From Paenibacillus agricola (lineage in GTDB: Bacteria; Bacillota; Bacilli; Paenibacillales; NBRC-103111): a stretch of 64,000 nt of DNA. Where the stretch lies: assembly GCF_011440305.1 (NCBI RefSeq), contig NZ_JAAOIW010000001.1, positions 682,001-746,000 of the forward strand, in the 5' to 3' direction. Under the pieces are notes generated by a model, which made no database searches, was not told the DNA's origin, and saw nothing but the letters and a program-made list of their open reading frames with translations. Shown here one piece after another: positions 1-8,674 of this stretch. The position numbers and the translations under genes were made by a program. The first letter of the stretch is position 1; every line of letters starts with the position of its first letter.

Positions 1-45
1 TTTATAATAAGACTCGATTAATGTTTCACCCTGCTGGTTTAAGTT

Positions 46-915
46 TCAGCCTTTTACAGCCCCCATCACAATGCCCTTAACAAAGTGCTTTTGCAGGAAA
101 GGATACACCAGCACGATCGGTAATGTCGCAAATATAATCGCAGCCGCTTGCACATTGGCAGGCTCCACCTTCATATTATCCGTTTCCGCCCCCGCCAGAT
201 TCGTAAAGTTACCATCAAATACAATAACCTTTAGCAGCACCTGCAACGGCCATTTTCGTGAATCGGTAATATAAAAGACGCCTTTGAAAAATTCATTCCA
301 ATGGGCAACGCCGTAAAATAAGCCGATCGTCGCAATCGCCGGCAGTGAAAGGGGGATGAGGATTTTCCAAATAAATGTAAATTCATTGCAGCCATCCATT
401 TTCGAGGACTCTTCAATCTCCTCCGGCAAATCCATAAAGAAATTACGCATCAGGATCAGGTTAAAGGCACTGACCAGACCTGGAATAATCATCGCCCAGA
501 CGCTGTTGAGCAGCCCGAGATTTTTAATATTCAAGTAGCTGGGAATAATGCCCGCATTAAAGTTCATCACAATAATAATTAAGATCATAAAGAACTTGAG
601 TCCGGGCAGGTTCCGCTTTGACAACGAAAAGGCAGCTGTAATCGTAAACACAAGGTTCAAAAATGTACCAACCACCGTAATAAATACGGTAATCATAAAG
701 GCTCGAACCAGCGCAGAGGTGGAAAAAATATACTGATAGGCGCTAAGTGTAATGTCCTTCGGATACAGCATTATCGTCGAGCGATGGATTGCAACAGGAT
801 CACTGAAGGATACGGAAAATACGTGTAGCACCGGCAGCAGCGTGACCACACAGAAAAAGACCAATACCGTGTGAATAAGGATGTCTGTGAATAGATTTCG
901 TTCTCTTTTGGGCAT
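46..915 (-). CDS. Carbohydrate ABC transporter permease, LplC/YtcP type
   Basis: This is an inner-membrane permease of a binding-protein-dependent sugar importer (MalG-like, CUT1 type). About six hydrophobic segments are visible. The EAA loop that contacts the ATPase reads EEIEESSKMDGCNEF followed by a hydrophobic stretch with IPLSLPAI, and the C-terminus KHFVKGIVMGAVKG is typical of the LplC family. An open frame extends to a TTG at 1035, but that start has no good ribosome binding site and would add about 40 polar residues. The ATG at 915 has AGGAGG 11 bases upstream and gives 289 residues, like the other two LplC-type proteins here. It follows the partner permease. The binding protein expected next would lie beyond the left edge. 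Confidence 0.85.
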   Translation of the reverse strand: MPKRERNLFTDILIHTVLVFFCVVTLLPVLHVFSVSFSDPVAIHRSTIMLYPKDITLSAYQYIFSTSALVRAFMITVFITVVGTFLNLVFTITAAFSLSKRNLPGLKFFMILIIIVMNFNAGIIPSYLNIKNLGLLNSVWAMIIPGLVSAFNLILMRNFFMDLPEEIEESSKMDGCNEFTFIWKILIPLSLPAIATIGLFYGVAHWNEFFKGVFYITDSRKWPLQVLLKVIVFDGNFTNLAGAETDNMKVEPANVQAAAIIFATLPIVLVYPFLQKHFVKGIVMGAVKG

Positions 916-1040
916 GGGTTGGGGTTCCTCCTGAGGGCTTTCCTGTGGAAAGCCTACTTCGTAAACATCATCTGGGCCTTCCTGTTGGAAAGCTGGTTTC
1001 TTGTGCAGGTTCCTTGTTATGCGGAGCGGAAGCAAACGGC

Positions 1041-1991
1041 CTACCAGATCGAGCGCTGGTCCAGCTTCCGCAGCAGCGTATTGGCGCTGACAATTAGCAC
1101 AAAGCCGATCACACCCTTGAATAAGCCGACAGCCGTGGCGATACTAAATTGACCTTTCTCCAGCCCCATCCGGTATACGTAGGTATCGATAATATCCCCT
1201 ACCTCGTATACCGTCGGATTCATCAGCACGAATACCTGCTCAAAGCCTGCATCCAGCATATGGCTTAAATTAATAATCAGCATCAGCGAAATCGTCGGCA
1301 GAATACCCGGCAGTGTCACATGCAGCATCTGCTGGAATCGGTCCGCTCCATCAACTCTTGCCGATGCATACAGCTCGGGTTTCACACCTGCTAATGCTGC
1401 CAAATAAATAATAGCTCCCCAGCCAAAATCCTTCATAATGCCTGTCACAACCAGCATCGGGCGAAAAAATTGCTGGTCCACAAGGAAGTTGATCGACGAC
1501 ATGCCGAAGGCTTTCAAAACCCCGTTAATGATCCCTGAGGGTGTCAGGAAGGTGACGACAATGCCGCCAAACACGACCCAGGATAAAAAATGCGGGAAAT
1601 ACGTGATCGTCTGCACCGACCGCTTAAAAAGGACAGACCGCACCTCATTGAGCAGCAAGGCAAAGATAATCGGAACGGGAAAACCGAAAATCAGTTTGTA
1701 AATATTAATCAACAGCGTATTCCTTAATAAACGGTAAAAATCGGGATTGTCCATCAGCCGTTCAAAATGCCTCATCCCTACCCATGGGCTATCTGCGATC
1801 CCCACAAATGGTGAAAAGTTTTTAAATGCGATGCTTAGCCCGTAGTAGGGCAAAATGCTGAATATAAAGAAATAGGCAATCGAGGGCAGCAGCAGCACAT
1901 ACAGCCATTTGAATTTTTTTACACGATTCCATCCTTTGTTCGTTCCCGACGATTGCTTCTGCCAGAGCAACGTCGCTTGCTGTTTGGACAT
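1041..1991 (-). CDS. Carbohydrate ABC transporter permease, LplB type
   Basis: This is the MalF-like partner permease of the LplC-type protein downstream (316 residues). It has six hydrophobic segments, an EAA-type loop around YASARVDGADRFQQM near residue 215, and the usual C-terminal LLRKLDQRSIW. The start has AAGGAGGG before ATG. The gap to the next gene is 5 bp, so the two are cotranscribed. No ATPase is encoded, as is normal for this class, which shares an MsmX-like ATPase encoded elsewhere. The substrate is probably an oligosaccharide or its aldobionic derivative, inferred from the family only. Genes beyond the left edge should help define it. Confidence 0.87.
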   Translation of the reverse strand: MSKQQATLLWQKQSSGTNKGWNRVKKFKWLYVLLLPSIAYFFIFSILPYYGLSIAFKNFSPFVGIADSPWVGMRHFERLMDNPDFYRLLRNTLLINIYKLIFGFPVPIIFALLLNEVRSVLFKRSVQTITYFPHFLSWVVFGGIVVTFLTPSGIINGVLKAFGMSSINFLVDQQFFRPMLVVTGIMKDFGWGAIIYLAALAGVKPELYASARVDGADRFQQMLHVTLPGILPTISLMLIINLSHMLDAGFEQVFVLMNPTVYEVGDIIDTYVYRMGLEKGQFSIATAVGLFKGVIGFVLIVSANTLLRKLDQRSIW

Positions 1992-2189
1992 GTTTTCCCT
2001 CCTTTAAGTTTTGCGTAGCAAGTTGGCTTCGTAAACTTTTTCCTTCTGTATTCATGTTACCTAAATTGCTGCCAATAAAAGATAGGGGCGAGTTAATATT
2101 TAACAGGGGTTTGTTAGGTTACTTCAGGGGATTTGAGAGCTTGGTTGCTTCCATTAGGCTGAACAGGCTGAACAAGCTGCACATTCATC

Positions 2190-2231
2190 AAAAAAGCCGT
2201 TACCTCTCATAACGAGATCGCAACGGCTTTG
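2190..2231 (-). terminator. Rho-independent terminator after cydC
   Basis: An inverted repeat pairs AAAGCCGTT with AACGGCTTT and has an inner CTC/GAG pairing. On the minus strand it is followed by a T-run. It lies about 25 bp past the cydC stop and ends the cydABDC operon. The remaining sequence up to the permease start at 1991 shows nothing else recognisable. Confidence 0.8.
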
Positions 2232-2255
2232 TCTATTTATTTTTCATACGTATGC

Positions 2256-4004
2256 TCATATCTGATCCAACTCATATAACCTTCGATATTTTTCGTGAAG
2301 TCTAAGGAGCTCTTCATGGGTGCCACGCATCGTAATTGAGCCCTTTTCCATAAAAAGCAACTCATCCATCTGTTCTATACCCAGTAAATGATGGGTGACC
2401 CAAATGATTGACTTTCCTTTCAGCACTCGAAATATGGTTTCCAGCAGCTTGGCTTCCGTGATCGGATCTAAGCCTGCGGTAGGCTCATCAAGTACAACAA
2501 CGGGATGGTTTTGCAAAAGGACACGTGCCAGAGCGATGCGCTGACGTTCTCCACCTGAGAATCGGCGGCCTGTTTCCTCCATCCGGGTCTCATAACCGCC
2601 GGAAAGTGATTCGATCATCTCATGTAATCCCACCTGCTCGGCTACGGAACGGATTTCCTCTTGCGTAGCCTCGCTTCTTCCCAGCCTGATATTGTTCGCC
2701 ACCGTTGTATCAAATAAATAAGGCCGCTGGTTCAATACCGAGAATACGCCCATACCTTCATGAACAGGAAGGGCATTGATGGTTACCTTGCCCGTCTTTG
2801 GATGAAGCTCGCCCAGAATCAAATGGAGCAGTGTAGTTTTGCCAGCGCCGCTCCGCCCGAGCACAGCTATTTTGCTGCCCTGTGGAATGTGCAAGGAGAT
2901 ATCCTTAACGGTACATTCACGTTCATTCGGATAATGAAAGCTTACCGACTCCAGCTTCAAATCAATGGAATCACTGGCTACCTGCTCCTGTTCTTTTTCC
3001 AGAGACTGGAGCGATGTTAGATGGGTTGAATCCGTCCCAGCATCGCCAATCTGATTGAGACGCTCAAGCGAATCCTGGTAATCCGGCATTCGAATAATCG
3101 CCTCTACTACGCGCAGGATCGCTTCCATTAATGGAAATGCAACTAGCCCCAGTGCCGCAATCCAGGTTGCATCAATCCTCCCTTGAGCAGCAAGCCTGCC
3201 TGCCCACACAACCAGCATAACGACTGCCCCTGCCGTCGCGCAGCGAGATAACCATTGAATACGCCATTCACTGCGGCGCAGCTTTTTTTCAAGCTGCGCC
3301 GCTGTAGCCTGCTGCTCCTGGAATTGTTCCAGCCATTTCTTAGTGCGGCCGCTCAGTATCCAATCGCCCATGCCAAAGATCGCATCCGTCAGCTCTTGAT
3401 AACTATTTTTTTTCACTTGTTGGAATCGGCGTCTTTTCGAGCTGGATATCCACAAGGCTGCCGCAGGAGCGATAAACAGCCAAAATCCTCCATATAGTGC
3501 CATATAGCAGGCAAATAATGTATCCATTCTTCCAAGAAGGGTTATAGCGACCGCATAGACGAAAAGAGCAGAAATAGCGGGCAGGACGATACGCAGGTAT
3601 ACGTTTTGCAGCTGTTCGATGTCCTCCGCCAGCAGACCAAGCAAATCGCCGCTGCGGAAACGGCTGCGCAGCCGCAGCGCTTGAGGTTCAAGCAGCCTAT
3701 ACATACGGGCACGCATCGCAGCTAAGACCCGTAGAGAAGCATGGTGGCCCACCAAGCGTTCCACGTATTGAAAGATGGCTTTGCCGAAGCCGAATGCACG
3801 AACAAGCACGATTGGCACATAGACCATCAACACATTTTCCGGTCTTAGTGCTGAACGTGAAATCAAATACCCCGATGTATAGAGTAATGCGGCTGCACAT
3901 AACACCGCTAATGTTCCAAGCATCGCCGCCCCCGCAAAATACCATCCATATGACTTCAAATATGCCGTGATCCAGCCCTTATTCATGACTTTCGTATCCT
4001 GCAT
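2256..4004 (-). CDS. cydC: Thiol reductant ABC exporter subunit CydC
   Basis: This is half of the heterodimeric CydDC ABC exporter needed to assemble cytochrome bd. In other bacteria CydDC exports glutathione or cysteine and affects haem loading. The protein has an N-terminal six-helix exporter domain (about residues 1-310) and a C-terminal ATPase with Walker A GRSGAGKT, signature FSGGERQR and Walker B VVVLDEPTAGLD. The open frame extends upstream to 4103, but the ATG at 4004 (MQDTKVMNKG) has GGGGAGGT seven bases before it, giving 582 residues. It overlaps the end of cydD by 26 bp, which suggests translational coupling. The naming follows E. coli; B. subtilis reverses C and D. Confidence 0.9.
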   Translation of the reverse strand: MQDTKVMNKGWITAYLKSYGWYFAGAAMLGTLAVLCAAALLYTSGYLISRSALRPENVLMVYVPIVLVRAFGFGKAIFQYVERLVGHHASLRVLAAMRARMYRLLEPQALRLRSRFRSGDLLGLLAEDIEQLQNVYLRIVLPAISALFVYAVAITLLGRMDTLFACYMALYGGFWLFIAPAAALWISSSKRRRFQQVKKNSYQELTDAIFGMGDWILSGRTKKWLEQFQEQQATAAQLEKKLRRSEWRIQWLSRCATAGAVVMLVVWAGRLAAQGRIDATWIAALGLVAFPLMEAILRVVEAIIRMPDYQDSLERLNQIGDAGTDSTHLTSLQSLEKEQEQVASDSIDLKLESVSFHYPNERECTVKDISLHIPQGSKIAVLGRSGAGKTTLLHLILGELHPKTGKVTINALPVHEGMGVFSVLNQRPYLFDTTVANNIRLGRSEATQEEIRSVAEQVGLHEMIESLSGGYETRMEETGRRFSGGERQRIALARVLLQNHPVVVLDEPTAGLDPITEAKLLETIFRVLKGKSIIWVTHHLLGIEQMDELLFMEKGSITMRGTHEELLRLHEKYRRLYELDQI

Positions 4005-5742
4005 GCGATCCACCTCCCCTACTGGCCACCAAGAGCTCGTAATAGACGCCCTTACGGGCAAGCAGTTCCTCATGTGTCCCTGTCTCCGCAAGCTGCCCTT
4101 CATGCATGACCCAAATACAATCCATATCCTTCATCCAATGCAAACGATGTGTAGCAAGAAATACCCGCTTATCCTGCCAGATCGAGCGAATGGTTTGCTT
4201 TAATTCCCACTCCGTTTCAATGTCAAGATGGGCTGTCGGCTCGTCTAGCAGCATAATAGGACGCTTACCCAGAAAAGAGCGGGCTAATGCAATTCGTTGG
4301 GACTGTCCGCCACTAAGTGGCCGGCCACCCTCTCCGATTTTTTCCAATATGCCAAGCGGCAGGCTGTCTACAAGCTCTCGGAGACCTACCGCATCGACCG
4401 CCTGCTCCACCTCGGCTTGGGTAGACTCCGGCTCGTAAAATCGGATATTATCCATAAGCGACAAACTGAACACATAGGGATGCTGTGGAATCAATGCGAT
4501 TTGCTGCTGCCACTGTGTTTGGGTAGCCTCATCAATACGCTGGCCGCTTACCCTTACTTCACCGGCATCTAGCTCCATAAAACCTCCAAGCACGTCGAGA
4601 AGCGTGGATTTTCCTGCACCACTCGCACCGACAATGCCGATTCTTTTTTGATGGGGTTCCACACGTACATGTATATCCTTTAACCGCTGTTTTCCATCCT
4701 CGCCGATCACTTGGATATGTGACAAGTCCATCGTGCAGGAAGAGAGATTGGATACTTTCAACGAAGGTCCACTAAGCTCTAATGCCCGTTTCTCCGGCAA
4801 ACGTTGTTCGCTATGGACGGTGCGGATGGTTTCCCAGGCTTCCTTTCCATCCAAGGACGCGTGGTAATCGGTACCCAGCATTCTTACCGGAAGAAAATAC
4901 TCCGGTGCAAGCAGCAATACAGCAAGTGCTACCTCGTACCCGACGCCTCCATCGATCAGCCTTAGCCCTAAATTGACAGCTACGAATGCGATGGAAAGCA
5001 TGCTGAAAATATCAAGAGAAAGAGATGATAGAAAAGCTACACGCAGCGTTCGCATCGTGGCTGCCCGATAGTGGTCGGCCACGCCCTCCACGGTTTTACC
5101 ATGCGCACGGCTTCGCCCCAGAAAGCGCAGTGTTTCGAGCCCACGCAAGGATTCTACAAAATGTTGCGAAAGAATGCGGTACGATTGCCATTGTTTATCT
5201 GCCTGTTTACGTGCCGCCATACCGAGCAGTATAAAGAACCCGATTAGAACCGGCATCGCAGCGGTCAAGATCACCCCGGAGAGAACATCAAGCTTATACA
5301 CGTATGCCAGTATGATGAAGGTAACCACCACCATATCCAGCATCCGGGGAATCGACAATTCGAGATAGGTGCGAAACCGGTCTACACCTTCCATTGCGAG
5401 CGTAACCAGCTTGCCGCTTCCAGTCTTGGCAGCAAATACAGGTCCGTTTTCGAATAATCGCTCAAGCAGTTTTTGCCTTGTGGACAAGGCTGTTGCTTCA
5501 GCAAATCGCCCGGCAATCTTGCGCTGCAACCAGACAAAACCATGCCTCGCCCCAAACACAAGTACAAACAGCGCTAGGAAACGATAAGCCAAATGAATAG
5601 GGTTTCCTTCAAATAACAAAGCTATGGCATGTGCCAACAGCAACGCCTGTGCAACAATCGATAAGCCTTGAAGAAGGGAGAGCACGGAAAGCAGCAGTAT
5701 GACCGGGCGAAACCCCTTCAGATGAAACCAATTTTTGTCCAT
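3979..5742 (-). CDS. cydD: Thiol reductant ABC exporter subunit CydD
   Basis: This is the first subunit of the CydDC exporter (587 residues). The transmembrane exporter domain takes up about the first 330 residues. The ATPase domain carries Walker A GASGAGKST, signature LSGGQSQR and Walker B IMLLDEPTAHLD, followed by the H-loop ATHRLHW. The stop codon of cydB and the ATG of cydD share a base (TAATG arrangement), indicating translational coupling. Placement in cydA-cydB-cydD-cydC order matches the standard Firmicute operon. Its role is in periplasmic or extracytoplasmic thiol balance for bd oxidase assembly, known from the family. Confidence 0.92.
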   Translation of the reverse strand: MDKNWFHLKGFRPVILLLSVLSLLQGLSIVAQALLLAHAIALLFEGNPIHLAYRFLALFVLVFGARHGFVWLQRKIAGRFAEATALSTRQKLLERLFENGPVFAAKTGSGKLVTLAMEGVDRFRTYLELSIPRMLDMVVVTFIILAYVYKLDVLSGVILTAAMPVLIGFFILLGMAARKQADKQWQSYRILSQHFVESLRGLETLRFLGRSRAHGKTVEGVADHYRAATMRTLRVAFLSSLSLDIFSMLSIAFVAVNLGLRLIDGGVGYEVALAVLLLAPEYFLPVRMLGTDYHASLDGKEAWETIRTVHSEQRLPEKRALELSGPSLKVSNLSSCTMDLSHIQVIGEDGKQRLKDIHVRVEPHQKRIGIVGASGAGKSTLLDVLGGFMELDAGEVRVSGQRIDEATQTQWQQQIALIPQHPYVFSLSLMDNIRFYEPESTQAEVEQAVDAVGLRELVDSLPLGILEKIGEGGRPLSGGQSQRIALARSFLGKRPIMLLDEPTAHLDIETEWELKQTIRSIWQDKRVFLATHRLHWMKDMDCIWVMHEGQLAETGTHEELLARKGVYYELLVASRGGGSHAGYESHE

Positions 5743-6755
5743 TAATACTCCAAATGGTCCTTCTCAGTGACCCGTTTGTGGAAGACAAAGTAACTCCACA
5801 CCTGGTAAGCAAGTACAAAAGGCAGCAGCACTGCTGCGACTACCGTCATCACCTGTAGCGTATACGGACTCGAAGCCGCATTTTGCAGCGTTAAATTAAA
5901 AGCGCTATCGATCGAGCTCACCATCAGCCGTGGCGACAAACCAATAAACAGTGAAGAGAAGGTCAATACAATTAATGAACCTGTCATGGTGAATGCCCAG
6001 CCTTCCCTTCCCTTCCTCATAAAGTAACCAGCCAGAATGCAAACGATTGAGCCCAGTAAGGCAGATATAATTAAGAAAACTTGACGATGCTCGAACAGGT
6101 CCGTTGCAGCATAGGTCCAAATTGTAAATACAACAAGTAATCCCATTTGAACGGGCAACAGCTTTAAAGCCAATCGCCTGGCACGCATACGTATTTCCCC
6201 TACGGTTCGTAAGGAAATAAAGGTAAGGCCGTGCAATAAACAAAGGCCAACTACCGTTACTCCCCCCCAAATGGAGTACCCATTAACAATATCTGAGAAA
6301 CCAGCGACCATCTCCATATCTGGTCCAATCGGTACGCCTTTCACCATACTGGCAAACAGCATGCCGAACAACAGAGGAGGCGCGCAGCTTCCGATAAAAA
6401 TCCCTGTATCCCAAATGCCCCTCCATGCTTGCTTGTCAACTTTGCCGCGGAATTCAAATGCCACACCTCGAAAAATTAGCGCAAGTAAAATGAAGCTAAG
6501 TAGCACATAATAACCACTAAACATGGTCGCATACCAATGGGGAAAGGCTGCAAACATCGCTCCTGCTGCTGTAATTAACCAAACTTCATTAGCATCCCAG
6601 AACGGGCCGATCGTATTGATAAGAACCCGTCGCTCTCCATCCGTATGTGGCAGCAAGCGGGTTGCCATTCCCACGCCGAAATCAAAACCTTCCAGAAAGA
6701 AAAAACCAGTGAATAACACAGCGATCAGCACAAACCATACTTCATTTAACGGCAT
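5742..6755 (-). CDS. cydB: Cytochrome bd ubiquinol/menaquinol oxidase subunit II
   Basis: This is the second membrane subunit of cytochrome bd oxidase (337 residues). The N-terminus MPLNEVWFVLIAVLFTGFFFLEGFDFG shows the GFDFG motif typical of CydB, followed by GPFWDANEVWL and about eight to nine hydrophobic segments. The open frame continues to 6812, but the ATG at 6755 has AAAGGAGC eight bases upstream and matches the family N-terminus. It overlaps the 3' end of cydA by 14 bp. With CydA it forms the terminal oxidase that reduces O2 to water at high affinity without pumping protons. Confidence 0.94.
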   Translation of the reverse strand: MPLNEVWFVLIAVLFTGFFFLEGFDFGVGMATRLLPHTDGERRVLINTIGPFWDANEVWLITAAGAMFAAFPHWYATMFSGYYVLLSFILLALIFRGVAFEFRGKVDKQAWRGIWDTGIFIGSCAPPLLFGMLFASMVKGVPIGPDMEMVAGFSDIVNGYSIWGGVTVVGLCLLHGLTFISLRTVGEIRMRARRLALKLLPVQMGLLVVFTIWTYAATDLFEHRQVFLIISALLGSIVCILAGYFMRKGREGWAFTMTGSLIVLTFSSLFIGLSPRLMVSSIDSAFNLTLQNAASSPYTLQVMTVVAAVLLPFVLAYQVWSYFVFHKRVTEKDHLEY

Positions 6756-8145
6756 TATGCTCAGCTCCTTTATCGAATGGATCATGTATTTGGTGATCAT
6801 GGTGCTCTTCATCTGGCCCTTTGCGAGCCACTCGGGCGAACAAAAAGACCGTAAGACCCAGTAGTATTAAATAAACGGATGAAAAAGAGATCACGGTAAA
6901 CATCACCTGGCCGGTCGTGACACTTGGAGAAACGGAATCCTCCGTACGAAGCAGGCCAAATACTGTCCAAGGCTGGCGCCCTATTTCCGTCATAATCCAT
7001 CCCGCCGTATTTCCAATGAATGGCAGGGAGATAGCGGCTACCATCAACCGCATATAAAGCTTATTAGGTTGCCCCATTTTCTTACGAATCATCAAGTAAG
7101 CCCCATACAAGCCCAGTAAAATCATCATACTACCGCTGGCAACCATAATGCGAAAGCTCCAGAATGTGGTCCGTACAGGTGGAATATAGTTGCCTGGTCC
7201 ATAGGCCTGCTCATATTCAGCCTGCAAATCATTCATTCCGGGTACAGCTCCCGAGAATTTACTGTACGACAGGAAGCTTAGCATATAAGGAACCTTAAAC
7301 TCATAGCCATTCTCTTTGGTTTGGGGATTGATCGTAGCGAATACCGTCCATGGGGCTGGATCCGCGCTTGTCTCCCACAGCCCTTCGCTAGCCGCCATTT
7401 TCATCGGTTGGGTTTCAACCAGATATTGCGCTTGTCCATGCCCAAACTGGGCAATGGCGAGCGAAGAAATCAAGGCTACAATGATACCGATTTTAAAGGA
7501 TGAGATAAAAAATTCGGAATCTTGTTTGCGTAATATTTTCCAAGCGCTAATACCCGCTACCAGAAAAGCACCCGTTGCAAAAGCGGCAAATAACGTATGA
7601 GGGAATTCCCACAACAACTGGCCATTTGTAAGCAACGCCCATATATCCGTCATTTCGGCTCTGCCATTATTTATAGCATATCCAACCGGACGCTGCATAA
7701 ACGAGTTGGCTGCCAGTATCCAAAGTGCCGACAGCATCGTGCCAATAGCCACGAGCCACATGCAGGCAAGATGCAATCCCTTGGATAGCCGATCCCAGCC
7801 AAATACCCATAACCCAATGAAGGTGGATTCCAGGAAAAAAGCCAAAAGCGCTTCGATGGCCAATGGGGCTCCAAAAACATCACCGACAAAGCGTGAAAAG
7901 GCAGACCAGTTCATCCCGAATTGGAATTCCTGTAAGATCCCTGTGACGATCCCAACAGCAAAATTGATTAATAGAAAGGTGCCCCAGAATTTGGCCATTT
8001 TTTTGTATATTTCTTTTTTCTTCACCACAAACAATGTCTCCATAATGGCCACAAGCAACGATAAACCAATGGAAATGGGTACGAAAATATAATGAAAAAT
8101 GGTGGTAAGGGCAAATTGAAGACGGGCTAAATCAACGATATCCAT
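6742..8145 (-). CDS. cydA: Cytochrome bd ubiquinol/menaquinol oxidase subunit I
   Basis: This is the haem-bearing subunit of cytochrome bd (467 residues). It starts MDIVDLARLQFALTTIFHYIF, where the early His is the haem b595 region ligand of the family, and contains GRQPWTVFGLLRT near residue 390, the CydA signature. The quinol loop is short, as in Bacillus-type enzymes. It is the first gene of cydABDC. The roughly 200-bp leader upstream carries Rex-type palindromes, so expression is expected to rise when NADH/NAD+ is high, that is under low oxygen. Confidence 0.95.
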   Translation of the reverse strand: MDIVDLARLQFALTTIFHYIFVPISIGLSLLVAIMETLFVVKKKEIYKKMAKFWGTFLLINFAVGIVTGILQEFQFGMNWSAFSRFVGDVFGAPLAIEALLAFFLESTFIGLWVFGWDRLSKGLHLACMWLVAIGTMLSALWILAANSFMQRPVGYAINNGRAEMTDIWALLTNGQLLWEFPHTLFAAFATGAFLVAGISAWKILRKQDSEFFISSFKIGIIVALISSLAIAQFGHGQAQYLVETQPMKMAASEGLWETSADPAPWTVFATINPQTKENGYEFKVPYMLSFLSYSKFSGAVPGMNDLQAEYEQAYGPGNYIPPVRTTFWSFRIMVASGSMMILLGLYGAYLMIRKKMGQPNKLYMRLMVAAISLPFIGNTAGWIMTEIGRQPWTVFGLLRTEDSVSPSVTTGQVMFTVISFSSVYLILLGLTVFLFARVARKGPDEEHHDHQIHDPFDKGAEHNAVK

Positions 8146-8226
8146 AGTGCGATCCCTACTTTCTTTGTTATTTTGAACCCCATTCCGACTACGGTGAAAG
8201 GACCAGGATGCGGCTTGTGGTTACAA

Positions 8227-8263
8227 CGTGAATATTTTCACATATTATGTGAAAATATTCACA
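8227..8263. promoter_or_regulatory. Two tandem Rex-type operators upstream of cydA
   Basis: Two palindromes fit the Gram-positive Rex pattern TGTGAA-N4-TTCACA. CGTGAATATTTTCACA lies at 8227-8242 with one deviation, and TGTGAAAATATTCACA at 8248-8263 is perfect. Their centres are exactly 21 bp apart, two helical turns, so dimers would sit on the same face. They lie 82-118 bp upstream of the cydA start. Rex control of cydABCD is established in B. subtilis; its action here is inferred. Confidence 0.8.
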
Positions 8264-8347
8264 ATAATGTCATGACTGTTCCTTGTTCTTCACATATCCT
8301 GAGTCTGTGATGCCAATCCAACAATTAGGATTTGGTTTATAACACCT

Positions 8348-8353
8348 ATTATA
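8348..8353 (-). promoter_or_regulatory. Candidate -10 box of the cydA promoter
   Basis: The minus strand reads TATAAT here, preceded by a weak -35 candidate (TTGGAT) 16 bases upstream. A start near 8341 would give a leader of about 195 nt with the tandem Rex-type sites inside it and a third site upstream. Imperfect inverted repeats (TATTGG/CCAATA around 8361-8377) overlap the spacer and may be another regulator's site. Confidence 0.4.
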
Positions 8354-8427
8354 CTAATAATATTGGCTAATCCAATACTCAAAAGGGCTATGATCGTGTC
8401 TGATTCGTGGCATGGTGTTGACAACTA

Positions 8428-8443
8428 TGTGAAGTAAATCACA
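8428..8443. promoter_or_regulatory. Third Rex-type operator, one mismatch
   Basis: TGTGAAGTAAATCACA matches TGTGAA-N4-TTCACA except for one base in the right half. It lies about 80 bp upstream of the candidate -10 of cydA, so it could cooperate with the two leader sites. Confidence 0.55.
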
Positions 8444-8587
8444 AGATTTATACTTCCACGCCTACAGACCCATAAATTCCAGAATAACTCTGCTTTCTGG
8501 CCTTAACGCAAAGAAAGGACTGCATACACCGTTGATGACCGTCTTGGTTTAGTTACATCCTGCACTTTTGTAAACTTAAAAATAAGC

Positions 8588-8627
8588 AAAAAAACCGCTA
8601 GCGGGAATCATCCCACAGACGGTTTTA
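8588..8627 (-). terminator. Terminator after the sugar-binding lipoprotein gene
   Basis: On the minus strand, AAAACCGTCTGTGGGA pairs imperfectly with TCCCGCTAGCGGTTTT around a TGAT loop, then a run of seven T follows. It lies about 50 bp past the stop of the gene starting at 10198 and separates that operon from the cyd control region. Confidence 0.8.
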
Positions 8628-8674
8628 TTCAATAATAGGGAACACACAATTATTTTCCCATTGTTGTTCTTTAT

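Noticed and set aside
46-1035. 329-residue version of the first permease starting at TTG 1035
   Set aside because: The extra 40 polar residues are unlike the two other LplC proteins here, and ATG at 915 has a clear AGGAGG.
6742-7600. Long plus-strand open frames antisense to cydA and cydB
   Set aside because: They are shadow frames of clear cyd genes, without ribosome binding sites or recognisable products.
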